Translations under genes and position numbers: made by a program | Assembly (NCBI GenBank): GCA_045599385.1 | Contig: JAZRVW010000084.1 | Span: 1 to 29,333 of the forward strand | Reading direction: 5' to 3' | Length of the DNA: 29,333 nucleotides | Source of the DNA: F23-B02 sp045599385 | Lineage (GTDB): Bacteria; Bacillota; Clostridia; Oscillospirales; Oscillospiraceae | Part shown: one piece after another, positions 1 to 7,615 of the stretch | How positions within the stretch are numbered: the stretch's first letter is position 1 | Layout: the number at the start of each line of letters is the position of its first letter | Notes under the pieces: generated by a model | The model's input: only the letters and a program-made list of their open reading frames with translations | Told to the model about the DNA's origin: nothing | Database searches by the model: none

Positions 1-162
1 AACTATATTTTTCAGAAATTGGAATCGCTTTCCTGCGTCGGGGCGAAAAGAAAATGTGCCGGGGGCACATTTTCGGACTCCGACCGCAGCGGCTTGCCGC
101 GAGGAGGGAACCCGGAGCCACGGCGGTTGCAGCATGCCACCGGCATGCTGCCAAGAGCCGCC
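1..162. repeat. GC-rich non-coding stretch with two perfect hairpins
   Basis: No credible gene lies here; the open frames are shadows without ribosome binding sites. Two strong hairpins are visible: a 10-bp stem AAAATGTGCC/GGCACATTTT around position 50-76, and GCAGCATGCC/GGCATGCTGC at 129-151 with loop ACC. The sequence is more GC-rich than the tRNA promoter region nearby. It lies downstream of the duplicated tRNA 3' end when read on the minus strand, so it may be part of the same inserted element. The 11-mer GCGGTTGCAGC occurs here on the plus strand and again near 338-348 on the minus strand, which suggests a shared repeat family. No function is claimed. Confidence 0.45.
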
Positions 163-190
163 TTTCGACCCCCTTCAATTATTTCCACGC

Positions 191-234
191 AAAAAGTATA
201 AGCACTGCCCTGACGGACAGTGCTTATACTTTTT
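191..234 (-). terminator. 17-bp perfect hairpin next to duplicated tRNA 3' end
   Basis: The arms 191-207 and 218-234 are exact reverse complements (AAAAAGTATAAGCACTG and CAGTGCTTATACTTTTT). On the minus strand the hairpin directly follows the CCA of a duplicated tRNA 3' end and ends in a U-run. This is the same position that the terminator at 398-436 holds behind the intact tRNA. It is probably a terminator carried by the repeated unit. Confidence 0.6.
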
Positions 235-265
235 GGTGGAGCATAGGGGGGTCGAACCCCTGGCC
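231..265 (-). pseudogene. tRNA-Ala 3'-end fragment (duplicated T-arm and CCA)
   Basis: This 35-nt segment is identical to 433-467, the CCA end, acceptor 3' strand, T-arm and start of the variable loop of the intact tRNA-Ala. Homology stops abruptly at 266, so the D-arm and anticodon arm are missing and no tRNA can form. Such direct repeats of a tRNA 3' end are the usual scar of site-specific integration into tRNA genes (established knowledge). Here the two copies lie only 202 bp apart, too little for an integrase gene. It could be a remnant attachment site, a deleted element, or one unit of a small dispersed repeat. Confidence 0.7.
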
Positions 266-359
266 TGTGCTTGCTTCGCCGCGCAGACGCCTTCGGCGTT
301 TTTGATTTAAATTTTAAATCGTTTTGCTCGCCGCTGTCGCTGCAACCGCAAAACATGAT

Positions 360-475
360 ATCTGGAGGCCAGCGGTTACAACTTCTTATTTTCCACCAAA
401 ACGAAAAACACCTGCCGTAGCAGGTGTTTCCGTTTTGGTGGAGCATAGGGGGGTCGAACCCCTGGCCTCCAGATT
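360..475. repeat. imperfect inverted repeat of the tRNA 3' end around its terminator
   Basis: The plus-strand segment from about 360 to 400 resembles the tRNA 3' half in reverse orientation. It starts with ATCTGGAGGCCAG and ends with TCCACCAAAACG, matching the reverse complement of 433-475, while the middle T-arm region has diverged. The terminator hairpin lies at the centre, so the locus can fold into a long imperfect palindrome. A weaker version occurs around the hairpin at 191-234: TTTCGACCCCC near 163 and TTTCCACG near 182 mirror the tRNA fragment at 231-265. Confidence 0.55.
398..436 (-). terminator. terminator of tRNA-Ala
   Basis: The stem AAACACCTGC (406-415)/GCAGGTGTTT (420-429) with loop CGTA is extended by AAAACG/CGTTTT outer pairs. 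On the minus strand it begins immediately after the tRNA CCA and ends in a T-rich tract, as expected for a Rho-independent terminator. Confidence 0.8.
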
Positions 476-511
476 GCGAACCTGGCGCTCTACCAACTGA
501 GCTAATACCCC
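436..511 (-). tRNA. tRNA-Ala (anticodon CGC)
   Basis: On the minus strand a 76-nt cloverleaf with encoded CCA can be folded by hand. The acceptor stem is GGGGTAT/ATGCTCC and includes the G3:U70 wobble pair, the known alanine identity element. The anticodon stem is CCAGG/TCTGG with loop TTCGCAA, giving anticodon CGC, which reads GCG. The T-arm carries GGTTCGACC. A promoter lies just upstream at 531-558 and a terminator abuts the CCA. The 3' end of this gene is duplicated at 231-265. Confidence 0.95.
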
Positions 512-530
512 GTATTTTCTTTGCTCTGTT

Positions 531-558
531 ATTATAGCACACTTTCCGTTTTTGTAAA
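531..558 (-). promoter_or_regulatory. promoter of tRNA-Ala
   Basis: On the minus strand, -35 TTTACA (558-553), a 16-nt spacer and -10 TATAAT (536-531) lie about 20 nt before the tRNA 5' end. It is divergent from the SRP RNA promoter. Confidence 0.75.
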
Positions 559-569
559 GAAAATATTTG

Positions 570-598
570 TTGATTAAATCGCCCCCATGAGTTATAAT
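570..598 (+). promoter_or_regulatory. promoter of SRP RNA (and probably dnaX)
   Basis: A -35 TTGATT (570-575), an exact 17-nt spacer and a perfect -10 TATAAT (593-598) place the start near 605, exactly where the SRP RNA terminal helix begins. Confidence 0.85.
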
Positions 599-604
599 AC
601 CTTT

Positions 605-902
605 GCGGCTTTTGGCAAGGCTGCACTAGTTGGGGAGCCAGCGGTGCCCTGTAACCTGCAATCCGCTACAGCAGGAATGAATTCCCAACCGAGGATATGT
701 CATGTGCCGTCTGACTCCGGTAAGCAGCGTTGACGAGTCGGTCTCGCGCAACGGAAACCCGTGAACCATGTCAGGCGGGGAACCGAGCAGCATTAAGCGG
801 TGCTTTTCGTGTGCCGTGAGGGTGCCGGTTCTGAGCCGGCTGCCGGCGTAACGGGTATATGGCCTATTCGAAGTCGGGTGTGCAGTCTTGTCAAAAGCCG
901 TA
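605..902 (+). ncRNA. ffs: signal recognition particle RNA, large bacterial type
   Basis: This is the long SRP RNA of Gram-positive bacteria, with an Alu domain as well as the S domain. Hallmarks visible are the 5' Alu-type segment GGTGCCCTGTAACCTGC at about 645 and the S-domain segment GAACCATGTCAGGCGGG at about 763, followed by GAGCAGCATTAAG. The ends close perfectly: CGGCTTTTGGCAAGGCTGCAC at the 5' end pairs with GTGCAGTCTTGTCAAAAGCCG at the 3' end. In the cell it binds Ffh and guides membrane protein targeting. It sits about 27 nt before dnaX with no terminator between them, the conserved Firmicutes arrangement. Confidence 0.95.
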
Positions 903-928
903 GCTATATCTGAAAGGAGTTTGTGATA

Positions 929-2677
929 ATGTATCAGGCGCTCTACCGTAAATGGCGTCCCAAGACCTTCGACCAGGTCGTCGGTCAGGAGCACATTACC
1001 GAAACCCTTAAAAATCAGATAATGACGGACAGACTTTCCCACGCCTACCTCTTTATCGGCACTCGAGGAACGGGTAAGACCACCTGCGCAAAAATTCTTG
1101 CCAAGGCGCTCAACTGCGAGCAGCCCGTAAACGGCAATCCCTGCTGCAAATGCGCTGCCTGCCGTGGTATTGAGGACGGAAGCATCCTTGACGTTGTGGA
1201 AATCGATGCCGCCTCCAACAACAAGGTTGAGCACGTGCGTGCTCTGCGTGAAGAGGCTGTATTCTCCCCCGTTTCCGTCAAAAAGCGCGTTTACATCATC
1301 GACGAGGTTCACATGCTCACCTCCTCGGCCTTCAACGCACTGTTGAAAATTCTCGAGGAGCCTCCTGAGCATCTCACCTTTATTCTGGCAACCACGGAGC
1401 TCAACAAGGTTCCCGCAACCATTCTTTCCCGCTGTCAGCGTCACAGCTTCAGGCGGCTTGGTACTGACACCATTGCCTCGCATCTGCTGAGCATTGCGGA
1501 GAAGGAAAATTTTGACCTTGAGCCCAACGCGGCAAAGCTTATCGCAGGCCTTGCCGAAGGCGGTATGCGTGATGCCATTTCTCTGCTTGACCAGTGCTCA
1601 GGCTTTGAGCACATAGACGTTGACGCGGTTTACTCCTCCATGGGACTTACGGGCAACCGCCGTATTTCCATGATAATGGACAGCACCATAAGGCACAATG
1701 CCGAAGGCGCAATTGAGCTTTTCAACGAGCTGTGGCGTGACGGCAAGGATCCCTGCACCTTCCTCGGTGAGCTTAACACGCTTCAGCGTGACTGCCTCAT
1801 GCTTCAGATTTCCCCAAAAGCAAAGAGCAATCTGCTTTCGGGCGGCTACACGCTTGAGCTTCTTTCTGCGCTAAACAGAAGGATTACAAAAGCGGAGCTT
1901 ATCAGCCGCATTGACACCGTTTCCGAATATCTCGCAAAAGCGAAGGACGCACCCAGCTCCAAAATCATTACCGAGCTTTGTATTATTTCTCTCTGCGATC
2001 CGTCGCTCACCGACGATGCCGCCGCACTACGCGGCAGAATATCCGCCCTTGAGTCAAAGCTTGCGGGCATTGAATCGGGTGCCATCAAAGTGCAGGCAGA
2101 GCTTGCTCCACCTGTTTCCGCTGCCGAGTCAGTTCCTCAGGACGATGAAGCAGACGAAGAGGACGATATGCCCTTTGCTGAAATTCCCGAGGATACGCCC
2201 CGTCCCGACAGATACTATGCCGATGATGACACTTCCGATGACATAGATCCGGCACAGTTTACAGAGTATCAGCCCGAGGACGACCTGCTTGACAAGGCGG
2301 CAGCAGAGAACCCTGTTCAGCTAAATCCCGATGCCTCACCCGAAGCGGAAAAGGCTCCCCTTGACAGCGAGGCGCTGTGGCAGGAGATTGTGGAAAAGGC
2401 AGAGGACAAGCTTCCCATGATGATTTGCTCCTTCATAGGAAACAGGACAAAGGTTCGCGGCGAGGTCAGCTATGACGCGCTTGACATCTATGCTGAAAAA
2501 GGTCTGCCCTATAACAACATCAGCAATCAGGACGTTATTATCCGTCTGCGTGCGGCGGCAACCGAGGTTACGGGCCGCAGTCTGAGGGTTTCCGTTCATG
2601 AAATGGACGCCTCGGCAAACGCTCCCACAAGAAGCCTTGAGGAGCTGAAGAAATTCAAGGAAACAAGACTTGTCTGA
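929..2677 (+). CDS. dnaX: DNA polymerase III subunit gamma/tau
   Basis: This is the AAA+ clamp-loader subunit that loads the beta clamp and couples the replicative polymerases. The 582-residue product begins with the family's typical MYQALYRKWRP. It has Walker A GTRGTGKTT at 44-52, zinc-ligand cysteines at about 63, 72, 75 and 78, a Walker B-like VYIIDEVHM, sensor ATTE and the SRC arginine finger (LSRCQR). A strongly acidic linker around residues 395-450 precedes the C-terminal tau-like domain. I chose ATG 929 over in-frame GTG 923 because GGAG at 916-919 leaves a 9-nt spacing to the ATG but only 3 to the GTG. I saw no obvious slippery A-run with a stem for making gamma. It is followed by ybaB. 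Confidence 0.95.
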   Translation: MYQALYRKWRPKTFDQVVGQEHITETLKNQIMTDRLSHAYLFIGTRGTGKTTCAKILAKALNCEQPVNGNPCCKCAACRGIEDGSILDVVEIDAASNNKVEHVRALREEAVFSPVSVKKRVYIIDEVHMLTSSAFNALLKILEEPPEHLTFILATTELNKVPATILSRCQRHSFRRLGTDTIASHLLSIAEKENFDLEPNAAKLIAGLAEGGMRDAISLLDQCSGFEHIDVDAVYSSMGLTGNRRISMIMDSTIRHNAEGAIELFNELWRDGKDPCTFLGELNTLQRDCLMLQISPKAKSNLLSGGYTLELLSALNRRITKAELISRIDTVSEYLAKAKDAPSSKIITELCIISLCDPSLTDDAAALRGRISALESKLAGIESGAIKVQAELAPPVSAAESVPQDDEADEEDDMPFAEIPEDTPRPDRYYADDDTSDDIDPAQFTEYQPEDDLLDKAAAENPVQLNPDASPEAEKAPLDSEALWQEIVEKAEDKLPMMICSFIGNRTKVRGEVSYDALDIYAEKGLPYNNISNQDVIIRLRAAATEVTGRSLRVSVHEMDASANAPTRSLEELKKFKETRLV

Positions 2678-2722
2678 TATTTAATATGTAAAAAATATAA
2701 TTAACTATAGGAGGATTTTACT

Positions 2723-3064
2723 ATGGCAAAAGGCGGTTATCGCGGCGGTATGCCCGGCGGCAATCAGGCCAGCATGATGAAGCAGGCTCAGAAAATGCAG
2801 GAAGAGTTCATGAAGATGCAGCAGGAGCTTGAAAGCAGAGAGTTCACCGCTCAGGCAGGCGGCGGCGCAGTCAAGGCCACCATGGTCGGCACCCGTCAGC
2901 TCAAGAGCATTGAAATCAGTCCCGAGGCAGTTGACCCCGAAGACGTTGAGATGCTTCAGGATATGATCGTTGCAGCAGTCAACGAGGCAATCACCATGAG
3001 TGACGACGCCACCAATGCGGCAATGAGCAAGCTCTCCCCCATGGGCATGGGCTTTCCGTTTTAA
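2723..3064 (+). CDS. ybaB: YbaB/EbfC family nucleoid-associated protein
   Basis: This 113-residue DNA-binding protein is the standard partner gene of dnaX. The N-terminus is glycine-rich, then a Met/Gln-rich helix (SMMKQAQKMQEEFMKMQQEL) leads into the conserved core GGGAVKATMVGTRQLKSIEI and a helix with EDVEMLQDMIVAAVNEA. Members form dimers that bind DNA as small nucleoid proteins. The start follows an AGGAGG box with good spacing, 45 nt after dnaX. The expected third gene, recR, is absent: a terminator follows at once. Confidence 0.93.
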   Translation: MAKGGYRGGMPGGNQASMMKQAQKMQEEFMKMQQELESREFTAQAGGGAVKATMVGTRQLKSIEISPEAVDPEDVEMLQDMIVAAVNEAITMSDDATNAAMSKLSPMGMGFPF

Positions 3065-3099
3065 TAAAAAATGCTTCCCTTTGGGAAGCATTTTTTATT
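3063..3099 (+). terminator. terminator after ybaB
   Basis: A perfect hairpin has ATGCTTCCC (3071-3079) and GGGAAGCAT (3083-3091) as its core, flanked by complementary A and T runs. It ends the dnaX-ybaB unit. Confidence 0.85.
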
Positions 3100-3138
3100 A
3101 AAACACCTATTCACTCTTCACTATTACCTCAAACATGG

Positions 3139-3284
3139 GTATGCGGATTGCCGCAGCGCAAGCGCCTCTCAATGACAGAGTGTTTTAAAGTACATAAAAT
3201 TTGTCATTCTGAGGAGCAATGCGACGAAGAATCTCCACATTACAACGTCGGTTGAGTGGATTCTTCGCTTCGCTCAGAATGACA
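3139..3284. repeat. dispersed palindromic repeats (REP/MITE-like)
   Basis: The segment at 3202-3233 (starts TGTCATTCTGAGGAGC, ends GAAGAATC) is the imperfect reverse complement of 3259-3284 (starts GATTCTTCGC, ends CAGAATGACA), so the pair forms a hairpin with a 25-nt loop. Sequences of this TGTCATTCTGAG...GAAGAATC type recur in many bacterial genomes as intergenic repeats (from memory). A different repeat-like motif, GCGGATTGCCGCAG...CAATGACA, lies just upstream at 3139-3178. No coding capacity is seen. Confidence 0.65.
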
Positions 3285-3317
3285 GTTTTGATGACAGTTT
3301 TTATATACCGTTACGCA

Positions 3318-3349
3318 CAAAAAAGCAGCTCGTGAGAGCTGCTTTTTTT
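3318..3349 (-). terminator. terminator of the acyltransferase/ABC/SDR operon
   Basis: AGCAGCTC (3324-3331) and GAGCTGCT (3336-3343) form a stem with loop GTGA. On the minus strand it is preceded by an A-run and followed by a T-run, just after the SDR stop codon. Confidence 0.8.
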
Positions 3350-4083
3350 CACTTCATAAATCCGCCGTCGGAGCAGATGACCTGTCCCGTGATGAATTCA
3401 GCGGCATCGGAGGCAAGGAATGAAACCACAGCGGCAATATCCTCGGGCTTGCCCAGTCTGCCGATAGGTGTGTCCTCCTGAAGCATCTCAAGGGTTTCCT
3501 GCCCCAGCACCTGCACCATGTCGGTGTTGATAACACCGGGAGCCACACAGTTTACGCGGATATTTGACGGAGCAAGCTCCTGGGCAAGTGACCGCGTGAG
3601 TCCGATGAGCGCGTGCTTTGTGGAGGAATAGGCCACCTCGCAGGAGGCACCGTGCATACCCCATATTGAAGAGGTGTTTATGATACAGCCCGCGTGCTCA
3701 TGGAGCATATTGGGCAGCACCGCCTGAATGGTGTTGAAGGCGCCGTTGAGGTTGACGCCGAACATATGCTGCCAGTATTCCTCGGTCATATCCTGGAAAA
3801 GACACTGCTTTGCAATGCCTGCGTTGTTCACAAGAAGGGTCACATGGCCGAGCTTTTCCTCAACAGCCTTCACCATGGCTCTGACTTCCTCGGATTTGGA
3901 AACATCTGCCTTGCAGCACATGACCTCACAGCCCTTTGCGGTTAGCTCGGCAACAAGCTCTTCCGCCTTGTCCTCCCGCTCAATATAATTTATGCAAACG
4001 GCATAGCCCTCTTCGGCAAGCTGTCTTGCCTCTGCCCTGCCGATGCCGCGGGACGAACCCGTTATCAGTGCAACCTTTTTCAT
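3349..4083 (-). CDS. SDR family NAD(P)-dependent oxidoreductase (FabG-like)
   Basis: A classical short-chain dehydrogenase/reductase of 244 residues. The Rossmann motif TGSSRGIG is at 8-15, NNAG at about 86-89, and the catalytic Ser139 (INTSS), Tyr152 and Lys156 (YSSTK) have the correct S-x12-Y-x3-K spacing. The C-terminal SDGGF ending is that of 3-oxoacyl-ACP reductase-like enzymes. It probably reduces a ketone or 3-oxoacyl group, but the substrate cannot be read from sequence. No fatty-acid genes lie nearby. Its ATG overlaps the upstream ABC stop codon (ATGA), so it is the last gene of a translationally coupled operon with two ABC half-transporters and an acyltransferase. Confidence 0.9.
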   Translation of the reverse strand: MKKVALITGSSRGIGRAEARQLAEEGYAVCINYIEREDKAEELVAELTAKGCEVMCCKADVSKSEEVRAMVKAVEEKLGHVTLLVNNAGIAKQCLFQDMTEEYWQHMFGVNLNGAFNTIQAVLPNMLHEHAGCIINTSSIWGMHGASCEVAYSSTKHALIGLTRSLAQELAPSNIRVNCVAPGVINTDMVQVLGQETLEMLQEDTPIGRLGKPEDIAAVVSFLASDAAEFITGQVICSDGGFMK

Positions 4084-5855
4084 GCCTTTACCTCAAACTG
4101 ACTGTAATAAAGCTCGCTGTACAGACCGCCCTTTTGCAGAAGCTCCTCGTGGCTTCCGCTTTCCACAACATCGCCGCCGTCCATAACGAGAATTATATCC
4201 GCATTGCGTATGGTGGAAAGTCTGTGGGCGATAACAAAGCTTGTTCTGCCCTCGGTGAGCTTGTCCATAGCCTGCTGCACAAGCGCTTCGGTACGGGTAT
4301 CTACGGAGGAGGTTGCCTCGTCAAGAATAATCATGGGAGCATTCTCAATCATGGCACGTGCAATGGTGAGAAGCTGGCGCTGTCCTGCGGAGAGGCTTGC
4401 CTTGTCATTAAGCACCGTATCGTACTGCTCGGGCAGAGTCATTATATAATGGTCCATACCGACGGATTTGCATGCCGCACGCAGCTGCTCATCGCTGACA
4501 TTTTCCTTGCCGTAAACAATGTTTTCGCGGTAGGTTCCGTCAAAAAGCCATGTATCCTGCAGTACCATGCCGAACATGGAGTGTACGGCGCTGCGCTTCA
4601 TCTCGGAAACGGGAATGCCGTCAATGCGGATTTCGCCGCCCCAAAGCTCATAGAAGCGCATAAGCAGGTTGACCATTGTGGTCTTGCCCGCGCCTGTATG
4701 GCCGACAATTGCGATTTTCTGACCCGGCTTCACCTCGGCGGAGAAGTCGTGGATTACTGGCTTATCCTCAAGATAACCGAAGCGAACATGGTCAAATTCC
4801 ACTCTGCCCTCAACCTTTTCGGGAAGGTCAACGCCTGCGGAATCGTCGGAAAGCTCGGTTTCGTCAAGGAAGCCGAATACTCGCTCGCCTGCGGCAGCGG
4901 CTGACATGAGTCCCGAAATGGACTGCGCAATCTGGGAAAGCGGTCCCGAAAACAGCTTAACATAGCTGATGAATGCAACGATGGTGCCGAAGAGGATTTC
5001 GCCCTTCATTACCAGCACAGCACCGAGAACGCAGACCGCAACGTAACCGAGGTTGCCCGCAAAGCCCATAATTGGCATCATTGAACCGCCTATGAGCTGG
5101 GATTTCCACGCGCTTGTATAGAGATTGTCGTTAATGCGTTCAAACTCACGCTTTGCCTCGGCACGTGCGCCGTAGGCACGGACAATATTGTGGCCGGAGT
5201 AGATTTCCTCGATATGACCGTTCATGGCACCGAGGTTTTTCTGCTGCATGCTGAAATACTTTCTTGCGCGTGCGGCAAGAACACTTGTGAGAATGAAGCC
5301 AACAACAGATGAGCCGATTGCCGCAAGAGCAAGCTTGGTGCTGGTTACGAACATGAGTATCACAACGCCTGCGAACTGGATCGTGCCCTGAACGAGACTG
5401 GTTATGCTGTTATTCAGGGCTGAGCTGATGGCATCGACATCGTTTGTGATGCGGCTCATGATGTCGCCTGTGCTGACCTTATCGAAATAGCCCAGCGGCA
5501 GACGGTTTATTTTCCTGGAAATGCTGTTTCGCATTGACCACGACAGCTTCTGCATGACGCTTATCATGACATAGCTGGAAACGCAGGACACAATGCCGCT
5601 TGCCATGTAGATTATGAGGATAATAACAATGGCCTTTATGACACGCTCCATATCAATGCCCGTGGAAAGTCCCGAGCTGATGATATTCGTGAGATTTGCC
5701 ATCATAGTCGGTGCCACAAGCGTCAGCACCGTTCCCAGAAGCGAGAATACAAGGGAAATTGTAATTGCAAGATACCAGGGCTTGCAGAATTTTAAAATTG
5801 CCAGAAGGGCGGATTTTACGTCCTTGGGTTTTTCTCTCTTAACATTTCTGCTCAT
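4080..5855 (-). CDS. ABC exporter half-transporter, canonical NBD (heterodimer subunit 2)
   Basis: This 591-residue protein has an N-terminal six-helix exporter membrane domain (about 20-320) and a C-terminal nucleotide-binding domain. The NBD has a complete set of motifs: Walker A GHTGAGKTT, signature LSAGQRQ, Walker B MIILDEATSSVD with the catalytic Glu, and the switch His in IAHRLST. It overlaps both neighbours by ATGA junctions. With the preceding gene it should form a heterodimeric exporter of the BmrCD/LmrCD/TM287-288 class, in which this subunit supplies the intact catalytic residues. The substrate is unknown; lipid or drug are both possible, and the neighbouring acyltransferase favours a lipid-like cargo only weakly. 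Confidence 0.93.
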   Translation of the reverse strand: MSRNVKREKPKDVKSALLAILKFCKPWYLAITISLVFSLLGTVLTLVAPTMMANLTNIISSGLSTGIDMERVIKAIVIILIIYMASGIVSCVSSYVMISVMQKLSWSMRNSISRKINRLPLGYFDKVSTGDIMSRITNDVDAISSALNNSITSLVQGTIQFAGVVILMFVTSTKLALAAIGSSVVGFILTSVLAARARKYFSMQQKNLGAMNGHIEEIYSGHNIVRAYGARAEAKREFERINDNLYTSAWKSQLIGGSMMPIMGFAGNLGYVAVCVLGAVLVMKGEILFGTIVAFISYVKLFSGPLSQIAQSISGLMSAAAAGERVFGFLDETELSDDSAGVDLPEKVEGRVEFDHVRFGYLEDKPVIHDFSAEVKPGQKIAIVGHTGAGKTTMVNLLMRFYELWGGEIRIDGIPVSEMKRSAVHSMFGMVLQDTWLFDGTYRENIVYGKENVSDEQLRAACKSVGMDHYIMTLPEQYDTVLNDKASLSAGQRQLLTIARAMIENAPMIILDEATSSVDTRTEALVQQAMDKLTEGRTSFVIAHRLSTIRNADIILVMDGGDVVESGSHEELLQKGGLYSELYYSQFEVKA

Positions 5856-7615
5856 AGGGCAAGCTCCTCCTCACTAAGCTGGGACAGAGCAATCTGCCGA
5901 TATACCTCGCAGGTTCGGAGCAGCTCCTCATGGGTACCCATACCCACCTGCTTGCCTTCGTCAAGAACAACAATTCTGTCTGCGCCCATAATAGTGCCGA
6001 TGCGCTGGGCAACGACGAGCTTTGTTACGCCATCGGTTTCTGCCTTAAGCGCATCGCGCAGCTCACGGTCGGTCTTGAAGTCAAGGGCGGAGAAGGTATC
6101 GTCAAAAATCAGGATTTCGGCATCGCGGCTCAGAGCACGGGCAATGGAAAGTCTCTGCTTCTGACCGCCCGAGAAGTTGGTGCCGCGCTGTGCCATCTTG
6201 GAATTTTCCTTTTCCTCAAGCTCGCTGACAAATTCCTCGGACTTGGAAACGCGCAGGGCCATTTCCATACGCTCCTCCTCTGCGGCACTGCCGAAGAGGA
6301 CATTGGACCTGACCGTTCCCGAGAACATGACCGATGACTGCGGAACATAGCTGATTTTCTTATACAGCTCCTCAAGCTGATACTCTTTGACGTTTATGCC
6401 GTCAACAAGCACCTCACCCTCGGTTGCATCGTAAAATCTGGGCACAAGGTTCACAAGGCTTGTCTTGCCCGAGCCCGTAGAGCCGATGAAGGCCACGGTT
6501 TCGCCTCTGTGCGCGGCAAAGCTTATGCCCTCAAGGGCATGACCGCTGCCGCCGGGATAGGTGAAGCAGACATTTCTGAACTCAACCTCACCCTTTTCCT
6601 CGGTGTCCGCGGTTTTTTCGCCGTCAAGCACCTTGGGCTCGGTTTCAAGCACCTCGTTGATACGTCCTGCGGCAACAAGTGCGCGGGGTGCAACCATAAT
6701 TACCATGATTATCATGATGAAGGCCATGATGACCTGCATTGCGTAGGACATGAAAACTATCATATCCGCAAAAATACCCGTGCGTGCTGCAACCGCACCC
6801 GCGGTACCGAGCACGACGGAATTGATGAGCACTGCGCCTATCCAGTAGATAGACATATTGAGGCAGTTCATGGTGAGACTCATGAAGGGGCTCATGATGG
6901 TGGTAATTCTGTTTACAAACAGCGAGTTTTCAAGCAAATCGGTGTTTGCCTTCTCGAATTTGCCCTCCTGATAATCCTCGGCATTGTGAGCGCGCACAAC
7001 ACGGATACCGTTCAGGTTTTCGCGTGCGGCATGGTTAAGCGCGTCCTGCAGCCACTGGATTTTACGAAATCTCGGGAAGGTGAATTTCATTACAATGGCA
7101 AGCAGCGCCGTGAGAATTACAACCGCAATTCCCGTGGCGAGCGACCACTGCCACGCCTTGCCCGCAATCTTCATAATTGCCCACACCGCCATGACAGGCG
7201 CTTTTACTATGACCTGCATGGAAAGGACAATGAGCATCTGAACCTGGCTTACGTCATTAGTGCTGCGCGTGATGAGACTTGCGGTGGAAAAGGCGTTAAT
7301 CTCCTCAAGGGTGAAGGATTCCACCTTGTCGAACATTGCACCGCGGAGTCTGCGGGAAAAGCTTGCCGCAATCTTTGAGGCAAGCAGGGTTACGATTATT
7401 GATGCCGCAAGGCTTCCCAATGCGCACAGCAGCATCTCACCGCCGGCATGCCACACTTTTTCCGTGGCGCCTCCCGCGGTTTCCACCAGCTTGGTGATGT
7501 CCGACATCTTGTCGGGAATTTTAAGGTCAAAGAATACCTGCGCAAATATGAACACAAGGCTCAGCAGGAAATAAAGCCAATCCTTAAGCTTTATGTATTT
7601 AAGTAGCTTAAGCAT
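5852..7615 (-). CDS. ABC exporter half-transporter, degenerate NBD (heterodimer subunit 1)
   Basis: This 587-residue protein has membrane helices over about 15-310 and an NBD with Walker A GSTGSGKTS, signature FSGGQKQRLS and Walker B ILIFDDTFSALD. The catalytic Glu after Walker B is Asp here, and the switch His is Gln (VVAQRIGT). This is the usual degenerate-site signature of one subunit in heterodimeric exporters (established for this class). It starts 8 nt inside the end of the acyltransferase gene and its stop overlaps the next ATG, so the four genes are coupled. Role and partner are firm; the cargo is not known. Confidence 0.93.
   Translation of the reverse strand: MLKLLKYIKLKDWLYFLLSLVFIFAQVFFDLKIPDKMSDITKLVETAGGATEKVWHAGGEMLLCALGSLAASIIVTLLASKIAASFSRRLRGAMFDKVESFTLEEINAFSTASLITRSTNDVSQVQMLIVLSMQVIVKAPVMAVWAIMKIAGKAWQWSLATGIAVVILTALLAIVMKFTFPRFRKIQWLQDALNHAARENLNGIRVVRAHNAEDYQEGKFEKANTDLLENSLFVNRITTIMSPFMSLTMNCLNMSIYWIGAVLINSVVLGTAGAVAARTGIFADMIVFMSYAMQVIMAFIMIIMVIMVAPRALVAAGRINEVLETEPKVLDGEKTADTEEKGEVEFRNVCFTYPGGSGHALEGISFAAHRGETVAFIGSTGSGKTSLVNLVPRFYDATEGEVLVDGINVKEYQLEELYKKISYVPQSSVMFSGTVRSNVLFGSAAEEERMEMALRVSKSEEFVSELEEKENSKMAQRGTNFSGGQKQRLSIARALSRDAEILIFDDTFSALDFKTDRELRDALKAETDGVTKLVVAQRIGTIMGADRIVVLDEGKQVGMGTHEELLRTCEVYRQIALSQLSEEELAL

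Noticed and set aside
231..265. A second functional tRNA-Ala
   Set aside because: Only the 3' third is present; D-arm and anticodon arm are missing.
12..626. Long minus-strand open frame over the tRNA region
   Set aside because: It runs through the tRNA-Ala gene, its promoter and the hairpins; no ribosome binding site or domain.
626..1483. Minus-strand open frame over SRP RNA and dnaX
   Set aside because: Antisense to a structural RNA and a certain gene; no start signals.
3139..3284. CRISPR-like repeats
   Set aside because: The copies are inverted, not direct, with no regular spacers; they fit palindromic intergenic repeats.
3936..4904. 322-codon plus-strand frame opposite the SDR/ABC genes
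   Set aside because: Shadow of the ABC transporter gene; composition atypical and no ribosome binding site.
6509..7378. 289-codon plus-strand frame opposite the first ABC gene
   Set aside because: Shadow; His/Cys-rich antisense composition and no domain.
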